NCBI RefSeq assembly: GCF_000520555.1
Contig: NZ_KI914852.1
Span: 13,556-54,649, forward strand
Reading direction: 5' to 3'
Source of the DNA: Arthrobacter sp. Br18
Lineage (GTDB): Bacteria > Actinomycetota > Actinomycetes > Actinomycetales > Micrococcaceae
Length of the DNA stretch: 41,094 nt
A program made the translations under genes and the position numbers. The notes beneath the pieces were generated by a model. That model was given only the letters and a program-made list of their open reading frames with translations, did no database searches and had not been told where the DNA came from. This document shows positions 22,595 through 30,988 of the stretch, piece after piece (position 1 is the stretch's first letter; every line of letters begins with the position of its first letter).

Positions 22595-23968
22595 TTGCAG
22601 ACAACTACCGCGGTAACCCGAACGGACGCTGAGAACGGCGCGGAGATCCGGCGCAAGGACAGGGCACACGTTTTTCACTCCTGGTCGGCCCAGGCGCAGA
22701 TCGACCCACTACCCATTGCCGGAGCGCTCGGTTCCTACTTCTGGGACTTCGACGGAAACCGTTATCTCGATTTCTCGTCGCAGTTGGTCAACGTGAATAT
22801 CGGGCACCAGCACCCCAAACTGATTTCAGCGATCCAGGAGCAGGCAGGCAAACTCGCCACTATCGCGCCGATTTTCGCCAACGATGCCAGATCTGAAGCA
22901 GCGCGGTTGATCTCAGCGCTGGCTCCCGGCGATCTCAACAAGGTCTTCTTCACGAACGGCGGTGCGGAAGCAAATGAGAATGCTGTCCGGATGGCACGCC
23001 TTCACACCGGCAGGTCCAAGGTGCTCGCCGCATACCGCAGCTATCACGGGTCCACCGCTGGCGCAATCGCCCTCACCGGCGATCCGCGGCGGTGGCCTTC
23101 GGAGCCCACTATGACCGGCGTCGTCCGCTATTGGGGTCCCTACTCCTACCGGTCCGCTTTCCACTCAGCCGACGACGGCGAGGAGTGCGAGCGAGCGCTG
23201 ACGCACCTGAGGGACATCATCGCCGTCGAAGGACCGCACACCATAGCCGCCATCATTCTCGAGCCGGTCGTCGGCACGAATGGCATTCTCGTCCCACCGG
23301 AAAACTATCTTCCCGGGGTTCGGGCGCTCTGTGACGAATTCGGCATTGTGCTCATCGCTGACGAAGTGATGTCGGGTTTCGGCCGTTGCGGCGAGTGGTT
23401 TGCCGTCGACCACTGGGAAGTGACGCCGGATCTGATCACCTTCGCCAAGGGATCGAACTCCGGCTACGTTCCGCTGGGCGGCGTCATCATTTCGGAGCGG
23501 ATTGCGCGAACCTTCGATGAGCTCCCCTATCCGGGCGGTCTTACCTACTCGGGGCACCCTTTGGCATGCGCTTCGGCAGTAGCCTCGATCAACATCTTCC
23601 ACGAGGAAGGAATTGTCGAAAATGCCCGCGCTTTGGGACAGGACGTCATCGGGCCACAATTGAGGGCCCTGGCGGAACGCCACCCGAGTGTGGGAGAAGT
23701 TCGCGGTCTGGGCGTGTTCTGGGCGCTCGAACTTGTCGTCGACCGAAAAACCCGGCAGCCCCTGGTGCCGTTCAATGCCGCCGGAGCCGCTGCAGCACCC
23801 ATGGTCGAGTTCGCTAAGGCCTGCAAGAGCCGCGGTCTGTGGCCGTTCACGCACTTCAACCGCACGCACGTTGTTCCGCCCTGCACCACAACGGCCGGGG
23901 AAGTCCTCGAGGGAATCGATATTCTCGACGAAGCACTCACGGTCGCCGACAAGTACTACACCGGCTGA
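22595..23968 (+). CDS. Class III (omega) aminotransferase, taurine/beta-alanine type
   Basis: This 457-residue PLP enzyme is a class III transaminase. Lys285 (ITFAKG) forms the Schiff base, Asp256 (LIADEVMSGFGR) contacts the pyridine nitrogen and NGGAEANENAVRMAR (about 121-135) is typical. The start HVFHSWSAQ and FSSQLVNVNIGHQHP recall transaminases annotated for taurine, which commonly accept beta-alanine and other omega-amino acids. The acceptor would be pyruvate or 2-oxoglutarate. TTG at 22595 follows AGAGGA at good spacing. The GGT-family gene follows after 44 bases, and the MocR gene and its site lie upstream. If beta-alanine is the substrate, the product is malonate semialdehyde. Confidence 0.9.
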   Translation: MQTTTAVTRTDAENGAEIRRKDRAHVFHSWSAQAQIDPLPIAGALGSYFWDFDGNRYLDFSSQLVNVNIGHQHPKLISAIQEQAGKLATIAPIFANDARSEAARLISALAPGDLNKVFFTNGGAEANENAVRMARLHTGRSKVLAAYRSYHGSTAGAIALTGDPRRWPSEPTMTGVVRYWGPYSYRSAFHSADDGEECERALTHLRDIIAVEGPHTIAAIILEPVVGTNGILVPPENYLPGVRALCDEFGIVLIADEVMSGFGRCGEWFAVDHWEVTPDLITFAKGSNSGYVPLGGVIISERIARTFDELPYPGGLTYSGHPLACASAVASINIFHEEGIVENARALGQDVIGPQLRALAERHPSVGEVRGLGVFWALELVVDRKTRQPLVPFNAAGAAAAPMVEFAKACKSRGLWPFTHFNRTHVVPPCTTTAGEVLEGIDILDEALTVADKYYTG

Positions 23969-24012
23969 ACCGGCGACGCTGCCGTCGTATCCCCAACAAG
24001 GAAGGCTTTTCG

Positions 24013-25821
24013 ATGAGCTTTACTACCCGGCCGGAACTCGCCGGCACCTTCGGCATGGTTTCATCGACCCACTGGATTCCGTCCCAGGTCGGAATGGGAA
24101 TTCTGGAGCGCGGTGGGAACGCTTTCGACGCCGCCGTCGCAGCTGGTTTCACCCTGCAGGTCGTTGAACCGCACCAGAACGGCCCGGGCGGGGATCTTCC
24201 GCTGATCTTTGCGCGCGCTGATGACAAAAAGTCGATGGTGTTGTGCGCCCAGGGTCCAGCTCCCTCCGCCGCAACGCAGGAGGCCTTCGCCGATCTGGGC
24301 CTGGACATGATTCCCGGCACCGGCCTGCTGGCCGCGGCCATTCCCGGAGCCACCCTGGGATGGCTGACTTTCCTGCGGGACCACGGAACGGTCAGTCTGG
24401 GCGACGCCTTGAGCATGGCCGAGAGCTACGCGGAGAATGGTTTTCCCGCTGCCCCGAAGGTCGTCGAATACATTCGCCGTGTGGAATTGCTGTTTCGTGA
24501 GCACTGGAAGTCGTCGGCGGACGTCTACCTGCCGTGCGGCAAGGTGCCCGAGCCGGGCCAGGTGCTCTTCAATAGGGCATTGGCCAGGACCTATCGTCGG
24601 CTGATGGATGCCGAGAAGCAGGTCCTCGCCGACGGCGGAACACGCACGGCAGGCATCGACGCCGCCATCCAAGCGTGGACGGAAGGATTCGTGGCGGAAG
24701 CGATCGAGGACTTCGTTGGCATCCCGTGTCGGGACTCATCGGGCCAGGACCACGCCGGGCTGCTGAGCCGCGACGATCTCGGGTCCTGGCGCCCGCACTA
24801 CGAGGAGCCGCAAAGCCTGACGTTCAAGGGGCACACCGTCTGCAAGGCGGGTTTCTGGAGCCAGGGGCCGGTGTTCCTGCAGCAGCTGGCCCTGCTCGAT
24901 GGGCTCGACGTCGAACCTGGCACCGCGGACGGCATCCACAAGATCCTCGAGGCTACAAAATTGGCGTTCGCCGACCGGGACGCCTGGTACGGCGATGTCA
25001 GCGACGTGCCAGGCTCCACTCTCCTGTCCGCCGACTACGCCGCACAACGTCGGCAGCTCATCGAAGACACCGCCTCGCTCGAGATCCGGCCGGGCAGCCC
25101 GGACGGCCGGACTCCCGTCCTCCCGAATCTAGAGGTGAAGCCAGGTTTCGATGCAGCTGGGCTCACCGGAGTCGGTGAGCCGAACGCCGTCGCCGCACTG
25201 CTGGACTCCGGTCCGGAGCCCACCGGCGAGGCACGCACCGACACCGTCCATGTCGACGTCGTGGACCGCTGGGGCAACATGGTCTCCGCGATGCCCAGCG
25301 GCGGCTGGCTGCACTCGTCGCCGATCATCCCTGAACTCGGTTTCCCCCTGGGCACCCGCCTGCAGATGGCGTGGCTGGAGGATGAGCTGCCCAACACCCT
25401 CGCGCCGGGCAAACGCCCCCGGACCACGCTCTCCCCCACCCTCGTCATGAGAGGGAACGAACCGGTGCTAGCATTCGGGTCACCTGGTGGAGACCAGCAG
25501 GACCAATGGCAGCTTCACTTCTTCCTCAACTTGATTCTGGGCGGCATGAATCTGCAGGAGGCTATCGATGCGCCGGCGTTCAACAGCACCCATTATCCGA
25601 GCTCTTTCTACCCCCACGAGCATCAGCTCGGGGTGGTCCTCATCGAGCAGCGGGTGGGGGACGACGTCCTGGCCGGGCTGAGAGCCCGCGGCCACCGGGT
25701 AGGGGTCGCCGGGGACTGGGAGATCGGACGACTGTGCGCGGTCTCCCGCGAACCCGACACCGGCATGCTCCACGCGGGCGCAAATCCTCGCGGCATGCAG
25801 GGGTATGCGGTCGGGAGGTGA
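24013..25821 (+). CDS. Gamma-glutamyltransferase-family Ntn hydrolase
   Basis: This 602-residue protein is in the GGT family of self-cleaving Ntn hydrolases. The predicted cleavage and nucleophile residue is Thr411 in DTVHVDVVDRWGN, matching TTHYSVVD of classical enzymes, and GSPGG (about 510) fits the oxyanion loop. Upstream NGPGGDLPLIF matches the glycine loop of the large subunit. No signal peptide is visible, unlike secreted GGT, so it should act in the cytoplasm. The ATG at 24013 has AAGGAAGG upstream. Next to a transaminase, it probably releases an amine or amino acid from an amide. Members outside classical GGT hydrolyse diverse acyl amides, so the substrate need not be glutathione. 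Confidence 0.85.
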   Translation: MSFTTRPELAGTFGMVSSTHWIPSQVGMGILERGGNAFDAAVAAGFTLQVVEPHQNGPGGDLPLIFARADDKKSMVLCAQGPAPSAATQEAFADLGLDMIPGTGLLAAAIPGATLGWLTFLRDHGTVSLGDALSMAESYAENGFPAAPKVVEYIRRVELLFREHWKSSADVYLPCGKVPEPGQVLFNRALARTYRRLMDAEKQVLADGGTRTAGIDAAIQAWTEGFVAEAIEDFVGIPCRDSSGQDHAGLLSRDDLGSWRPHYEEPQSLTFKGHTVCKAGFWSQGPVFLQQLALLDGLDVEPGTADGIHKILEATKLAFADRDAWYGDVSDVPGSTLLSADYAAQRRQLIEDTASLEIRPGSPDGRTPVLPNLEVKPGFDAAGLTGVGEPNAVAALLDSGPEPTGEARTDTVHVDVVDRWGNMVSAMPSGGWLHSSPIIPELGFPLGTRLQMAWLEDELPNTLAPGKRPRTTLSPTLVMRGNEPVLAFGSPGGDQQDQWQLHFFLNLILGGMNLQEAIDAPAFNSTHYPSSFYPHEHQLGVVLIEQRVGDDVLAGLRARGHRVGVAGDWEIGRLCAVSREPDTGMLHAGANPRGMQGYAVGR

Positions 25822-25930
25822 GAGCGTTTGCGCCCCTTCCGACAGTCGTGGATGGGCCGGGTGACTAGGAGGTCGGGAGCCCCTGGTGCCCGTTCACACC
25901 AAAGGCCTGGGCCCACCCGCCTCAGCAAGG

Positions 25931-27103
25931 TTACGGACCGCCCTCTGAAACGGCGGTCCGCCGGCTTGTTCCGCGCGGCGTCGAAGATGCCATCTCCGCG
26001 AGATCCTCGATGACGGACTGACCCGGAATACGGGCGAAGGATCCGCCTTTCCTGACTGCCGCGGCGATGGCATGGCCCACCTCGGCAGTGCTCATGCCCA
26101 TTGCAGCACCGGACAGGGCAGGCAGCGATGCCAGTAGATCCACGGTTGCCGCTTCGATGGCAAGGGCCGCATCCCGTTCGCCCAGGTGCGCCAGGCACAT
26201 CGCGGTGGACAATACCGTGCCGGTCGGGTTCGCCCATCCTTTGCCCGCTATGTCCGGAGCAGACCCGTGGATGGCTTCGAACATGCTGGGAGCTGTCCCG
26301 TCGATATTGAGGTTGGCGCTGGCAGCGACGCCGAGACCACCTTGGATCACGGCGCCCAGATCCGTGATGATGTCACCGAACAGATTGTCCGTGACCACCA
26401 CGTCGAAGCGCTCGGGCGTCAGTGGCAGATGGAAGCACATCGCGTCGACGTGGACGTAGTCGACGTCGACGGCCGGATAACGGGATGCAAGATCATGCAC
26501 CGTGTCCTGCCAGAGGGTTCCGGCTTCGATGAGGATGTTCTTCTTGTGGACAAGTGTCAGCCTTCCCCGCCTCCGCTCTGCCAACCGAAAGGAATAGTCG
26601 ACGACCCGTTCCACGCCGGCACGGGTATTGATCGATTCCTGCACGGCTACGGCATGGGGCGTGCCGGCGTGGACAGTGGAGCCACGGCCCACGTAAGCAC
26701 CCTCCGTGTTTTCGCGGAGGATCACCAGATCACAGCGTTCTGATGTCAGCCCTACTATCGGCGTTGCCACGCCGGGGTAGAGTTTCACCGGCCGGAGGTT
26801 GACTGCCTGCCGAAAGGCCTGACGCATCGCCAGGATGAAACCCCGCTCCAGAACTCCCGGCTCCACTGCTGGGTCACCCATCGCACCGAAGAGTATCGCG
26901 TCGTGGGTGCGCAGGTTCTCCTCAAGCTCCGCCGTCCACAGCTCGCCTGTGCGGAGGTAGTGCTGGGCGCCAGCTGGGGTGCGCTGCAGATCGGCAGAGA
27001 ATCCATAGGTGGATCCCGCAGCGGCGAGCACTTCCAGTGCTGCCTCGACCACCTCGGGACCGATACCATCCCCAGCGATGACGGCTATGCGATGTGTGTT
27101 CAT
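25931..27103 (-). CDS. LeuB-like beta-decarboxylating dehydrogenase
   Basis: This is a 390-residue enzyme of the isopropylmalate/isocitrate/tartrate dehydrogenase family, which oxidises a malate-type 2-hydroxy acid with NAD and removes the beta-carboxylate. Conserved parts are GDGIGPEV (11-18), NLRPVKLYPG (102-111), Tyr137, Lys187/188 in HKKN, Asp220, Asp244 and Asp248, and the NAD loop HGSAPDIAGKG (279-289). Actinobacterial LeuB, from memory, reads REGTEGPY and VDAATIFL; here these are RENTEGAY (130-137) and VDAMCFHL (219-226), so the side-chain pocket is changed. ATG at 27103 overlaps the GntR stop (ATGA) and has GGGGAG upstream. A catabolic role on a substituted malate, for example 3,3-dimethylmalate, is inferred; D-malate or tartrate is an alternative. 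Confidence 0.88.
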   Translation of the reverse strand: MNTHRIAVIAGDGIGPEVVEAALEVLAAAGSTYGFSADLQRTPAGAQHYLRTGELWTAELEENLRTHDAILFGAMGDPAVEPGVLERGFILAMRQAFRQAVNLRPVKLYPGVATPIVGLTSERCDLVILRENTEGAYVGRGSTVHAGTPHAVAVQESINTRAGVERVVDYSFRLAERRRGRLTLVHKKNILIEAGTLWQDTVHDLASRYPAVDVDYVHVDAMCFHLPLTPERFDVVVTDNLFGDIITDLGAVIQGGLGVAASANLNIDGTAPSMFEAIHGSAPDIAGKGWANPTGTVLSTAMCLAHLGERDAALAIEAATVDLLASLPALSGAAMGMSTAEVGHAIAAAVRKGGSFARIPGQSVIEDLAEMASSTPRGTSRRTAVSEGGP

Positions 27104-27762
27104 GCTGCAACTCCCCTGCTTCTCGATAATCTCAACAGATCGCTCTGTAGGTGGCGGAGTGACGCTTGTTCTGCTCGCCCCGGGTCTGAATCGCGGATCG
27201 CGTCCACGATGGCGGCGTGCTCGCGCAGAGCCGCACGAGCGGCGTCCGTCGTCATCAGGCCGGCGCCACCCAGAAGCTGCTCTCCCAGGCGAACCACGCT
27301 CAGTTGGCGTCGAATTCTGCTGTTGCCCGACGCATCCAGCAACAGGGTATGGAAATGTAGCCCCAACCGGTGGAAGCGCTCGGATTGTCCGCTCTCCTGC
27401 GCCCGATGCTGATCCGCAACTACCTGATGAAGGTCTGACAGAATTCCTGGGGTTACCCGCGAACAGGCGAGCCGCACTGACATTCCTTCCAGCGCTTCAC
27501 GCAGTTCGAAGATCTCCCTCATCTCTCCGATGCCGGGAGAGAATACCGTCGCGACTCCCCCTGCACTGGCGATGACCAGACCCTCCTGCTCCAGAATGCG
27601 GAGTCCCTCCCTCAAGGGTGTCCTGCTGATACCGAGTTCAGAGGAAAGCAGGGCCTGAGGAAGCCGCACGCCGGGCGGATAGTATCCGGTGAAAATCCTT
27701 TCGCGGATAAGCTCGGCGGTCTGGTCCACGAGGGATACACTGCTGCGCCATTCCGTCGGCAT
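27100..27762 (-). CDS. GntR-family regulator with FCD domain
   Basis: This 220-residue repressor has an N-terminal winged helix (RLPQALLSSELGISRTPLREGLRILEQEG, split here by no gap) and an all-helical FCD ligand domain from about residue 80, with the metal or carboxylate site helices (FELREALEG; FHRLGLHFHTLLLDASGN). FCD domains usually sense small carboxylic acids. It is cotranscribed with, and overlaps, the LeuB-like gene, and is divergent from the aldehyde dehydrogenase operon. ATG at 27762 follows GGAAGGA at 5-base spacing; a TTG one codon earlier is also possible. Confidence 0.9.
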   Translation of the reverse strand: MPTEWRSSVSLVDQTAELIRERIFTGYYPPGVRLPQALLSSELGISRTPLREGLRILEQEGLVIASAGGVATVFSPGIGEMREIFELREALEGMSVRLACSRVTPGILSDLHQVVADQHRAQESGQSERFHRLGLHFHTLLLDASGNSRIRRQLSVVRLGEQLLGGAGLMTTDAARAALREHAAIVDAIRDSDPGRAEQASLRHLQSDLLRLSRSRGVAA

Positions 27763-27879
27763 CAATTCCTTCCCTCACGTTTGACTCCGACCACGGGATC
27801 CCTTCACCTCGACCCAATGATGACTGTTCTCCGAGCCCTCGAAAAAGTCAATGTCATGGCAGGAGTAGGGATCACACCA

Positions 27880-27909
27880 TTGACCGCGTACTACGAGCGA
27901 AGCTAGTGT
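27880..27909 (+). promoter_or_regulatory. Possible promoter of the aldehyde dehydrogenase operon
   Basis: TTGACC (27880-27885) and TAGTGT (27904-27909) are spaced 18 bases. A transcript would then start near 27916, placing the palindrome at 27918-27932 right at the start point, as expected for a repressor site. The match at -10 is weak. Confidence 0.4.
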
Positions 27910-27917
27910 GAAGCGTT

Positions 27918-27932
27918 ACTGGTCTGACCATA
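27918..27932. promoter_or_regulatory. FadR/FCD-GntR type operator
   Basis: ACTGGTCTGACCATA matches the palindrome ACTGGTC-N-GACCAGT at 13 of 15 positions; the inner 11 bases (TGGTCTGACCA) are a perfect dyad. It ends at the likely ATG of the aldehyde dehydrogenase. A closely related site lies at 37737-37751. Confidence 0.65.
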
Positions 27933-29413
27933 TGAATCCGTTGATTGCAGGAGTATCCACCGACGTGACCCCCTACCGAAATCGCTACCCGGACGGCCTA
28001 CCCGTTGGCAACCTCTGGGTTGATTGCACCGAGATGGCGCCTGTGGTGTTCCCCTTCGATGGCTCGGTCATCGCACAGTCTCCTGTAGGCCACGTGGATC
28101 ATGCCCTGACGGCCCTGAGCGCTTCAGAGGATATCAAGGGGGAAGTCGCAGCCCTTTCCGCCGGCAGGAAACGAGCGGTGCTCTTGGCCGTACGTGATGC
28201 CCTCGCAGAGCGGCAGGCCGCATTCGAGGAACTGCTGGTGCTGGAAACCGGTAAACCGTTGGTCGACTGCCGCACCGAAGTAGCGAGAACGCTCACCACC
28301 TGGGCTGCCGCTGCGGAGGCGGTAGCGCACACCCATGGTGAAACCGTGCCACTGGACCTCCAGCCTGCGGGCGAGGGGATGATCGGCTACTGGACCCGCA
28401 GGCCGGCCGGAATAGTCATCGCGATCGCGGGATTCAACTACCCACTCCTTCTGGCCAGCCATAAGATCGCTCCCGCCATTGCCGCCGGTTGCCCTGTCAT
28501 TGTGAAGCCCGCACCGAATACCCCGTTGGCAACGCTGTGGGCGGTTCACCTGATCCGCACTGTTCTCGCTGCACACGGCATCTCCGAGTCCGCCGTTCAG
28601 TTGGTGACCGGAGGAGTGGATGTCGGTGAGGCCCTCGTGGCCGATCCTCGTGCCACGGTCGTTTCCTTCACCGGCTCGGCAGCAGTTGGCCACCGTATCG
28701 CCAAAGCTGCCGCACCACGCAAGGTGGTTCTCGAGTTGGGGTCGAACACAGGCTTGATAGTCGCAGCCGATGCGGTCGTGTCGGAAGCTGTCGACGCCGT
28801 TGTCCGCGGCGGCTTCTATGCCAATGGCCAGGCCTGCATCTCGGTGCAGCGGGTGATCCTGGTCGAGTCTATTGCGGATGAGTTTCAGCATGGGCTCCTG
28901 GAGCGCCTAAACGAAGTTGTTTCGGGGGATCCGCGGGAAGAGTCCACCCGGTTGGCTCCTGTCATCAACACCGGATCCGCGCAAAGGATCACGGGATGGA
29001 TCGACGATGCGGTTCACCGAGGTGCGCGGGTGCTGGCCGGCGGCTCGGCTCGGGGTGCTGCCATGGACCCAACGGTCTTGACGGACGTCCCGCAGGACGC
29101 CGATCTCTGGTGCGAAGAGATCTTCGGCCCGGTGGTCTGCCTGCACCGGGTGCGGGACGTCGGTGCGGCAATCCAGCTGGTGAACCGTTCAAGGTACGGC
29201 CTGCAGGCCGCCATCTACACCAAGTCGCTCGAGTCGGCGTTCGCGGCGGTCAACGAGTTGGATGTCGGCGGCGTGGTGGTCAACGAGATTCCGGGGTTTC
29301 GATCCGACATCATGCCCTACGGCGGGGTGAAGGATTCCGGTATCGGCAGGGAGGGTCCCCGTTACGCGATCGAGGAATTCACCGTCACCCGCATGGCCAT
29401 GATTCGGCCATGA
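27932..29413 (+). CDS. NAD(P)-dependent aldehyde dehydrogenase
   Basis: This 493-residue enzyme of the ALDH superfamily oxidises an aldehyde to a carboxylate. The nucleophile is Cys302 (NGQACISVQR), the general base Glu268 (VLELGSN), Asn169 (AGFNYP) stabilises the oxyanion, and SFTGSAAVG is the coenzyme motif. It resembles the broad glyceraldehyde/lactaldehyde-type branch more than CoA-acylating enzymes. I take the ATG at 27932, since the GTG at 27908 overlaps the predicted -10 and the operator would fall inside the gene. It starts an operon with the SDR and a FadR-type regulator. In the pantoate hypothesis it would make 3,3-dimethylmalate from 4-dehydropantoate. Confidence 0.9.
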   Translation: MNPLIAGVSTDVTPYRNRYPDGLPVGNLWVDCTEMAPVVFPFDGSVIAQSPVGHVDHALTALSASEDIKGEVAALSAGRKRAVLLAVRDALAERQAAFEELLVLETGKPLVDCRTEVARTLTTWAAAAEAVAHTHGETVPLDLQPAGEGMIGYWTRRPAGIVIAIAGFNYPLLLASHKIAPAIAAGCPVIVKPAPNTPLATLWAVHLIRTVLAAHGISESAVQLVTGGVDVGEALVADPRATVVSFTGSAAVGHRIAKAAAPRKVVLELGSNTGLIVAADAVVSEAVDAVVRGGFYANGQACISVQRVILVESIADEFQHGLLERLNEVVSGDPREESTRLAPVINTGSAQRITGWIDDAVHRGARVLAGGSARGAAMDPTVLTDVPQDADLWCEEIFGPVVCLHRVRDVGAAIQLVNRSRYGLQAAIYTKSLESAFAAVNELDVGGVVVNEIPGFRSDIMPYGGVKDSGIGREGPRYAIEEFTVTRMAMIRP

Positions 29414-29439
29414 CAAACGCAACCGAAAGAAGGCCAGAC

Positions 29440-30213
29440 ATGGACTATTCAAAGCTCTTTCACTTCTCCGGCAAGCGGGTTCTCGTGATCGGCGCCGGCA
29501 GCGGCATCGGACGCGAATCAGCCCGCGCGTTGGCAGCGCATGGCGCGACTGTCATCTGCGCCGACAGCGACGAAGCGAAGGCCGAAGCGACGGCGGCACT
29601 GATCGGCGGCACCGCGGCCGCGAAGGTTCTCGACGTATTGGACCATGCAGCGATCCGCGCAGCCGCAGATGAGTTCAGTGACATCTCCGCACTTGTCTTC
29701 ACCGCTGCCACGAATGTGCGCAAGCGCATAGTCGACTACACCATGGAGGAGTTCGACCGGGTCATGAACCTGAATCTCCGGTCTTCCTTTGCCCTGATTC
29801 AGGCGTTCGCCCCAAAAATGGCAGATAGAGGCGGCGGCAGCATCATCGGGTTCTCCTCCATCCGGGCAGTCACCGTCGAACCCGGGCAAGGAGTCTATGC
29901 GGCGACCAAGGCAGGCCTGGTGCAGCTTGCACGCACCGCTGCAGCCGAATTCGGCCCGAAGAACGTGCGTGTCAATATGATCGCCCCCGGAATCGTGGAA
30001 ACGCCACTCACGGCCCAGATTCGGAACAATCAGGACTGGTACAACGCCTATGCCCAGAAGAGCGCGCTCGGCCGCTGGTCCACGCCGGAGGAATTGGCTG
30101 GTGCCGTTGTCTACCTTGCCTCGGACGCCTCTACCTTCGTCACGGGCTCAGTACTGATGGTCGACGGAGGCTGGACTGCTGTGGATGGCCGTTTCGATCC
30201 GCCGAACTCCTGA
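29440..30213 (+). CDS. Short-chain dehydrogenase, candidate alcohol-oxidising step
   Basis: This 257-residue classical SDR has GAGSGIG (18-24) for NAD(P), Ser139/140, Tyr153 and Lys157 as catalytic residues, and NLNLRSS at the structural Asn. A C-terminal MVDGGWTAVDG is standard. It is placed between the aldehyde dehydrogenase (27 bases upstream) and a FadR-type regulator whose start lies inside its end, so it is in the same operon. Oxidising a primary alcohol to the aldehyde that the preceding gene uses is the simplest role. ATG at 29440 has AGAAGG 6-7 bases upstream; an ATG at 29410 overlapping the aldehyde dehydrogenase stop is an alternative start. Confidence 0.88.
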   Translation: MDYSKLFHFSGKRVLVIGAGSGIGRESARALAAHGATVICADSDEAKAEATAALIGGTAAAKVLDVLDHAAIRAAADEFSDISALVFTAATNVRKRIVDYTMEEFDRVMNLNLRSSFALIQAFAPKMADRGGGSIIGFSSIRAVTVEPGQGVYAATKAGLVQLARTAAAEFGPKNVRVNMIAPGIVETPLTAQIRNNQDWYNAYAQKSALGRWSTPEELAGAVVYLASDASTFVTGSVLMVDGGWTAVDGRFDPPNS

Positions 30214-30988
30214 ACCGGTGGAGGGAAAACGGGAGCAAACGCGCCGCGCCTTCGAAAGCGTGGTTGACCACGTGGAGCAGTCGGTCCTGGAGGGCAAGCT
30301 CAAAGCCGGGGACCGACTTCCGAGCGAACGTGAGCTGGTCAACCGTTTCGCGGTCAGCAGGTCTTCGGTACGTGAGGCGATGCGCGTCCTGGAAAGCAAC
30401 GGGGTGCTATCCACACGGCCCGGCGATCCCCGCGGTGCGGTCATACTCGCTCCGACCCCCGACCCTTTGCGCAGGCTGATGACCAGGTTGGCTGTTTCCT
30501 CGAGGAGCAGCCTTGCAGACCTGCTGATATACCGCATGACCCTGGAGTCGGCTGCCAGCTCGCTCGCTGCCACCAGGAGGTCCGCCGGGGACCTCCTGGA
30601 GTTGGAGAAGGCCATGGCACGGATGACGCAGTGCCTGGAACTGGGATTCGAGGAGTTCAGCCGGGCGGACCTGGACTTCCACGATGTGGTGGCGCGAATC
30701 AGCGGGAACCCCATGATCCAGATCTCGGGCGAGGCGGTACGGGAATCCATCGAGGGACTCATCAGGGGCTACCTGCGCGAGCATGGCGCGGACAGGGGCC
30801 TGATGCGCCGTACTCTTCACCACCACAGAGAAGCTTTCGAAGCCATCCGAAACCGGGACGCCCATCTGGCGGAACATCTAGCCCGCAGCAGCATCTTCGA
30901 GTATTACGGGCACCTCTTGGGTGATGCGGACCGGCGAGCAATCGCGGCCCTGGCATCCTTCGGAACGCCCGTTGGTTCAGTCCAGTGA
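30185..30988 (+). CDS. FadR-type GntR regulator (FCD domain)
   Basis: This 267-residue protein has a winged helix (DRLPSERELVNRFAVSRSSV, continuing REAMRVLESNG) and a C-terminal FCD domain with SRADLDFHDVVARISGN and the later HHREAFEAI, including likely metal-binding His residues. It overlaps the SDR gene by 29 bases in another frame and its end overlaps that of the convergent amidase gene by 12 bases. It is clearly paralogous to the regulator at 37830 (same domain order; similar LPSEREL and ADLDFH segments). FadR-type members bind TGGT-N3-ACCA operators, as found at 27918 and 37737. Confidence 0.9.
   Translation: MAVSIRRTPEPVEGKREQTRRAFESVVDHVEQSVLEGKLKAGDRLPSERELVNRFAVSRSSVREAMRVLESNGVLSTRPGDPRGAVILAPTPDPLRRLMTRLAVSSRSSLADLLIYRMTLESAASSLAATRRSAGDLLELEKAMARMTQCLELGFEEFSRADLDFHDVVARISGNPMIQISGEAVRESIEGLIRGYLREHGADRGLMRRTLHHHREAFEAIRNRDAHLAEHLARSSIFEYYGHLLGDADRRAIAALASFGTPVGSVQ

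Noticed and set aside
24013-25821. Classical secreted glutathione gamma-glutamyltransferase
   Set aside because: No signal peptide, and the context is a transaminase/MocR catabolic operon.
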